Origin: an uncultured Cytophagaceae bacterium | Lineage (GTDB): Bacteria; Bacteroidota; Bacteroidia; Cytophagales; Spirosomataceae | Assembly: GCA_903837305.1 (NCBI GenBank) | Contig: CAILUB010000297.1 | Coordinates: 1 to 9,473, forward strand | Length of the DNA stretch: 9,473 nucleotides | Direction: 5' to 3' | Notes under the pieces: model-generated | Seen by the model: only the letters and a program-made list of their open reading frames with translations | Databases searched by the model: none | What the model was told of the DNA's origin: nothing | Part shown: positions 6,370 through 9,473 of the stretch, one piece after another | Numbering within the stretch: the first letter of the stretch is position 1 | How the letters are laid out: each line of letters starts with the position of its first letter | Translations under genes and position numbers: made by a program

Positions 6370-7117
6370 TCCCATCCCACAACCTTAGTCTCACCTGCAA
6401 TGACTCCACCGCAGCCTGAGTCGCTTTTTGCCACTTCGACTCATCGTTACCACACAAATGTTCCATCATCTTATAGGCTAACTCACTGTGGTGACCACCA
6501 TCTACATCGATATGACGCTCTAAGTAATACACTAAAGTTTCTACTTTATCCGGTGAATCTCTTTTTAATTGATCGACAATGACTTGAAACATTTCTGGAA
6601 TAATATCTTCTCTGCCAAAAGTAAAAATAGCCGCAATCTCTTCAATGCTTCTATTTTGAATCGAAGAAAAAGTAAACGTTAAGAAAGCCTTAACGGATTC
6701 AGGGATATTGGCTTTAGGGATAGCCAACAATAATTCGTCCAAATTCGCGAAAGATCTTAACTCATGTAAGAAAGGAGAAGGCATAAACGACAATTCCTCC
6801 ATCGCTCTTAAATATAGCTCGAAATGGCTGATATATACCCCATTTTGATCCACATCAGACTCTTCGCCTAACACAATCTCATTAATTAAATAACGAACTT
6901 CTGCCGGGCCTTTAGGATTCCAAGGCACATCCACCGAAGTAAATTCCTGTTGCAACTTCTTTACTAGGGACATAAAGTCCCAAACCGCGAAGACATGGTG
7001 CTTCATAAACACCTCTAACTCGGTCGTACTTTGAATAAAGGAATTGATAGGATGATGCACTAAAGCATCATGTAAAGGGGAAATTTGTTCTTTTAGGCGG
7101 TTGATTTGTGTACTCAT
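6353..7117 (-). CDS. DUF3050 family protein, probable heme-oxygenase-like fold
   Basis: A 254-residue, soluble, mostly helical protein with no signal peptide. I recognise the DUF3050 family from FMKHHVFAVWDFMSL at 37-51, INEIVLGEESD at 78-88, SHFELYLRAM at 97-106, FGRED at 167-171 and YLERHIDVDGGHH at 198-210. The family is generally placed in the heme-oxygenase/TenA-like fold, and its function is not established to my knowledge. Conserved-looking His and acidic residues (H40, H41, D47, E80, E85, E86, H98, E100, E170, E200, H202, D204, D206, H209, H210) would suit a metal site such as that of heme-oxygenase-like di-iron oxidases; that is inference. The ATG lies one base after the stop of the XdhC-family gene, so translation is probably coupled and it is the last gene of a three-gene operon. 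Its final codons and stop form part of a purine-rich repeat. Confidence 0.85.
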   Translation of the reverse strand: MSTQINRLKEQISPLHDALVHHPINSFIQSTTELEVFMKHHVFAVWDFMSLVKKLQQEFTSVDVPWNPKGPAEVRYLINEIVLGEESDVDQNGVYISHFELYLRAMEELSFMPSPFLHELRSFANLDELLLAIPKANIPESVKAFLTFTFSSIQNRSIEEIAAIFTFGREDIIPEMFQVIVDQLKRDSPDKVETLVYYLERHIDVDGGHHSELAYKMMEHLCGNDESKWQKATQAAVESLQVRLRLWDGIVDNR

Positions 7118-7118
7118 A

Positions 7119-8087
7119 TTATTCGTGAATGGCGCGATCTCGTAAACTTAATCGCTGACCGTTTCTGTTATTTTTAGTTGATAAAATTTCTGCTATAATG
7201 GAGATCGCAATCTCTTCTGGTCCTTCTGCACCTATATCCAAACCAATCGGTGTCGAAATAGGTAATAGGGTAACTAAATCCTCCTTGAAATGGTTTTGGA
7301 GCTTTTCAAATCTTTTCTTGGGTCCTAGGATTCCCACATAGGCTGGTGTAATAGGAGCGGAGAGCAATTTCTCCAAAATCTTCACATCCTTTTCTAAATC
7401 GTGCGTCATCATCACTAAAAAATCAGAAGATTGTATAGGCCAAATATCCTCATATCCGTAACGACCCATAACCGTAAGTTTAGAGTTCATTTTAGTCAAA
7501 ATACCCACCCAATTCACACGCCAAGCCAATCCACTCGCTTGCTGAATAAATCCTAGCGCATCAAATTGATTCCCAAAGACCCAAACCGTCATGGGCGCCG
7601 GCAAATACTCCGTAAAGACGTCATCCAACCATTCACTGCCGTGTGAGGCAGAAGATTCTGCTAATTCAATCTGAAAATGAGCAGAAAGATGCATCTTTAA
7701 TGTGTGCGCTTCATTTCCTTCTAAATGACTCTTTAAAGCATCAACAAGTGCATTAATTTGATCCTGAAATGGATTAATATGAATTTCAATAACTCCTTGA
7801 CAACCTAATCCAATGCCTAAGGCAAACGGGTCTTCCTCGCGGGTGTCATAGATTATCGTTTTATAGCTCTGCGAAAACAAGGCTAGTTGTGCCTTCTTCA
7901 AAATATCCCCCTCTAAACAACCCCCAGAAATTCCTCCCCACCAGTTCCCATCTTCCGCGATCAACATTCTTGCTCCTGGACGACGGTAGGCGCTACCCTC
8001 CACACGAACCACGGTTGCTAAGACAAATTTCAACCCAGCTTTTTGCAAATCCTTTACTTGTTGAATGACCGTATAAAGTTCTTTCAT
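7119..8087 (-). CDS. xdhC: XdhC/CoxI-family protein (molybdenum cofactor insertion/maturation)
   Basis: A 322-residue cytoplasmic protein. The N-terminal XdhC_CoxI domain at about 8-75 contains the hallmark GGISGGCLEGDIL at 51-63 with C57. A linker follows, with GLGCQG at 93-98. The C-terminal Rossmann-type XdhC_C domain at about 165-302 shows VMMTHD at 225-230, GILGPKKRF at 252-260 and GLDIGAEGPEEIA at 282-294. XdhC proteins bind molybdenum cofactor and help sulfurate and insert it into xanthine dehydrogenase-type enzymes. Odd point: the nucleotide-loop position that usually reads close to FGAGH is FGNQF at 171-175, so the glycine-rich loop is degenerate. I chose the ATG at 8087, which overlaps the upstream desulfurase stop as ATGA; a longer reading from 8123 adds 12 poorly conserved residues inside that gene. 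No molybdoenzyme subunit is in the window, so the client is unknown. Confidence 0.88.
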   Translation of the reverse strand: MKELYTVIQQVKDLQKAGLKFVLATVVRVEGSAYRRPGARMLIAEDGNWWGGISGGCLEGDILKKAQLALFSQSYKTIIYDTREEDPFALGIGLGCQGVIEIHINPFQDQINALVDALKSHLEGNEAHTLKMHLSAHFQIELAESSASHGSEWLDDVFTEYLPAPMTVWVFGNQFDALGFIQQASGLAWRVNWVGILTKMNSKLTVMGRYGYEDIWPIQSSDFLVMMTHDLEKDVKILEKLLSAPITPAYVGILGPKKRFEKLQNHFKEDLVTLLPISTPIGLDIGAEGPEEIAISIIAEILSTKNNRNGQRLSLRDRAIHE

Positions 8088-9157
8088 AGGAGTTTGGGTA
8101 AATTTTGGGAAAGGATTTCGCATACACGATCAATTTCCTCTTCCGTGGTAAAATAACCTAAACTTATTCGGCCACTCGCTAGCGCATCCTCATCCGAATG
8201 TCCTAAGGCTTTCAACACGTGAGAGGGTAATTCCGTCTTTGCGTTACAAGCTGAACCATTCGAAAAGGCTAAGCCGTTTAATACTTGAAACATACGTTCC
8301 CAATCAGCCCCTTTTAGCGTAAAATTAAGAATGGAAGGAACGGAATTTTCAGGAGAATTAATCAATGCGAGGTAACTAGAAAGGCGCTCTTTGGCATACT
8401 GGTAAAAAGAAGCCTTAGAAAGCCATTCTGGGATCAGCTCTACAGCCTTTGCCAAGCCTACAATTAATGGAACTGGTAAAGTACCCGGACGTAAACCTCG
8501 TTCTTGCCCGCCTCCAAATGAGATAGGCTGTAAAGGAACTCGAGCAATTAATGCACCGATTCCCTTAGGACCATAAATCTTGTGTCCACTAAAACTCAGA
8601 AGATGGGGCAATTTAGTCAGCGAGAGTTTTCCTATGGCTTGAGTTGCATCTGTATGGAAACAAATACCTCGAGCTTCACAGAGGCGCAATACCTCCTCAT
8701 AGTCTAAAATAGTCCCTAATTCATTGTTGACTAACATCAGAGAAATGAATATCGTCTCTGGACGAATGGCTTTTTCAAGTTCCGCAGTATCCGTCAAATA
8801 AGTCACCGACCAACCTTCGACCTCTAAGGAATGAAACACTTCTAATACAGCCTTGTGTTCCATAACACTCGTAATGAGGTGCCCTTTCGGCTTTCCCCGC
8901 AGAAAACCACGTATTGCTAAGTTAATAGATTCAGTGGCGCCGGATGCAAATACGACTTCGGAGGGTTTTACTTGAAAATAAGTTGCTAATGTTGCACGAG
9001 AATGCTCCACTGCATCTGCAGCTCTCCAACCATACAAATGGGCAGATGAACCTGCATTTCCAAATACTTCTGTAAAATAGGGGAGCATAGCCGAAAGCAC
9101 CTCCGGGTGAACCGGAGTAGTCGCTGCATAATCAAGGTAGATCGGCTGATGCATCAT
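8084..9157 (-). CDS. nifS: Cysteine desulfurase, NifS/IscS family
   Basis: PLP-dependent enzyme of 357 residues that takes sulfur from L-cysteine as a protein persulfide, giving alanine. Numbering from the ATG at 9157: YLDYAATTP at 8-16, GNAGSSAH at 33-40, SGATESINLA at 72-81, H101 in MEHKAV, D170 and Q173 in HTDATQAIG, PLP lysine K193 in SFSGHKIYGPKG, substrate arginine R223 in LRPGT, and catalytic cysteine C304 in SNGSACNAK. The GSAC loop and the following ALGHSDEDALASGRISLG resemble IscS/NifS more than SufS. It is shorter than E. coli IscS (404). It is the first gene of an operon with the XdhC-family gene (ATGA overlap), pointing to molybdenum cofactor sulfuration as well as, or instead of, Fe-S work. 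An extension to 9220 would start inside the rplT terminator and add 21 non-homologous residues. ATG at 9154 is an equally possible start. Confidence 0.93.
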   Translation of the reverse strand: MMHQPIYLDYAATTPVHPEVLSAMLPYFTEVFGNAGSSAHLYGWRAADAVEHSRATLATYFQVKPSEVVFASGATESINLAIRGFLRGKPKGHLITSVMEHKAVLEVFHSLEVEGWSVTYLTDTAELEKAIRPETIFISLMLVNNELGTILDYEEVLRLCEARGICFHTDATQAIGKLSLTKLPHLLSFSGHKIYGPKGIGALIARVPLQPISFGGGQERGLRPGTLPVPLIVGLAKAVELIPEWLSKASFYQYAKERLSSYLALINSPENSVPSILNFTLKGADWERMFQVLNGLAFSNGSACNAKTELPSHVLKALGHSDEDALASGRISLGYFTTEEEIDRVCEILSQNLPKLL

Positions 9158-9161
9158 AGGA

Positions 9162-9169
9162 CAAATATA
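9162..9169 (-). promoter_or_regulatory. Candidate -7 promoter box of the desulfurase operon
   Basis: TATATTTG on the minus strand matches TAnnTTTG exactly and ends only 4 bases before the ATG at 9157, 5 bases after the T-run of the rplT terminator. Transcription would start at or very near the start codon, giving a leaderless or nearly leaderless mRNA. No clear -33 TTTG is present; the region 19 bases upstream is T-rich terminator stem. Confidence 0.5.
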
Positions 9170-9174
9170 GGCAC

Positions 9175-9202
9175 AAAAAAAAGCCCCGAAAAATTCGAGG
9201 CT
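9175..9202 (-). terminator. Intrinsic terminator of the rplT operon
   Basis: On the minus strand AGCCTCGAA pairs with TTCGGGGCT (nine pairs, one of them G-T) around a TTT loop, followed by a T-run of eight to 9175. It begins 22 bases after the rplT stop and ends before the desulfurase promoter, separating the ribosomal operon from the next one. Confidence 0.88.
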
Positions 9203-9223
9203 CTCTTTCTGTTTAAACAAGAA

Positions 9224-9473
9224 TTACTTCAAGTTCTTCACAACTGCTTTGAAAGCTTCTGGGTGATTCATCGCTAAGTCAGCTAAAACTTTACGATTTA
9301 AAGTCATTCCAGATTTATTGAATTTACCCATAAATGCTGAGTAAGAAAGACCTTCTTGACGAGCTGCTGCATTGATACGTTGGATCCATAAACCACGAAA
9401 ATCTCTTTTCTTAACTTTACGATCACGATATGCGTATTGCAAACCTTTCTCTACTTTGTTTTTTGCTACTGTC
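9224..9473 (-). CDS. rplT: 50S ribosomal protein L20, 5' end beyond the window
   Basis: The 82 C-terminal residues of L20 are visible. They begin TVAKNKVEKGLQYAYRD at the right edge and continue through RDFRGLWIQRINAAARQ, with the conserved C-terminal LADLA-x-NHPEAF and final VVKNLK. L20 binds 23S rRNA early in 50S assembly and, in many bacteria, represses its own operon. Complete L20 is about 115 residues, so about 33 residues lie outside the window. The TTG codon at 9442 is an internal leucine (the L of GLQYAYRD), not a start. The gene is normally last in infC-rpmI-rplT, which fits the terminator directly downstream; the other two genes would lie to the right. Confidence 0.97.
   Translation of the reverse strand, partial: TVAKNKVEKGLQYAYRDRKVKKRDFRGLWIQRINAAARQEGLSYSAFMGKFNKSGMTLNRKVLADLAMNHPEAFKAVVKNLK

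Noticed and set aside
4916..6582. Several antisense open frames within dnaK, and a plus-strand frame over the DUF3050 3' end
   Set aside because: Low-complexity Leu/Ser/Arg-rich translations typical of shadows opposite a conserved gene; no start context or domain.
8088..8123. Longer XdhC reading from the ATG at 8123
   Set aside because: It would overlap the desulfurase coding end by 40 bases with non-family residues; the ATGA overlap at 8087 gives the normal domain start.
9158..9220. Longer desulfurase reading from the ATG at 9220
   Set aside because: The added segment is encoded by the rplT terminator and lies upstream of the predicted promoter; family similarity begins at YLDYAATTP.

Overview
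The window looks like chromosomal DNA of a member of the Bacteroidota, probably a Cytophagales-type aerobe. The evidence is AT-rich intergenic DNA, TAnnTTTG-type -7 promoter boxes, no Shine-Dalgarno sequences ahead of the genes, a stand-alone dnaK ending in EDVSFEEVK, and a GH65 phosphorylase next to beta-phosphoglucomutase. The genus cannot be fixed from sequence alone. All genes look intact except rplT, which runs off the right edge. No rRNA, tRNA, CRISPR array, transposase or phage gene is visible, and no gene-free stretch exceeds about 160 bases.

Layout. (1) 89-3090, plus strand: a two-gene maltose catabolism module. GH65 maltose phosphorylase splits maltose with phosphate into glucose and beta-glucose-1-phosphate, and beta-phosphoglucomutase converts the latter to glucose-6-phosphate. 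(2) 3091-3229: a convergent gap with a perfect 38-bp palindromic terminator, flanked on both sides by copies of a purine-rich repeat that runs through the stop codons of both genes. (3) 3230-4228, minus strand: a membrane desaturase closely resembling the eukaryotic dihydroceramide delta-4 desaturase family (DEGS). (4) 4229-4388: a divergent control region with two adjacent perfect inverted repeats and a -24/-12-like promoter candidate. (5) 4389-6281, plus strand: dnaK, with a strong terminator. (6) 9157 down to 6353, minus strand: a tightly packed operon of NifS/IscS-type cysteine desulfurase, XdhC/CoxI-family protein and DUF3050 protein, joined by an ATGA overlap and a 1-base gap. (7) 9224 to the right edge, minus strand: the 3' part of rplT (L20) and its terminator.

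How it fits together. The maltose pair is one short pathway. The desulfurase plus XdhC pair recalls the Rhodobacter capsulatus system in which NifS4 hands sulfur to XdhC-bound molybdenum cofactor. Here no molybdoenzyme gene is in view, and a DUF3050 protein (probable heme-oxygenase-like fold) is locked into the same operon. The least explained signals are three: the purine-rich repeat beginning at the stop codons of three genes just before their terminators, the DEGS-like desaturase, and the desulfurase-XdhC-DUF3050 operon.
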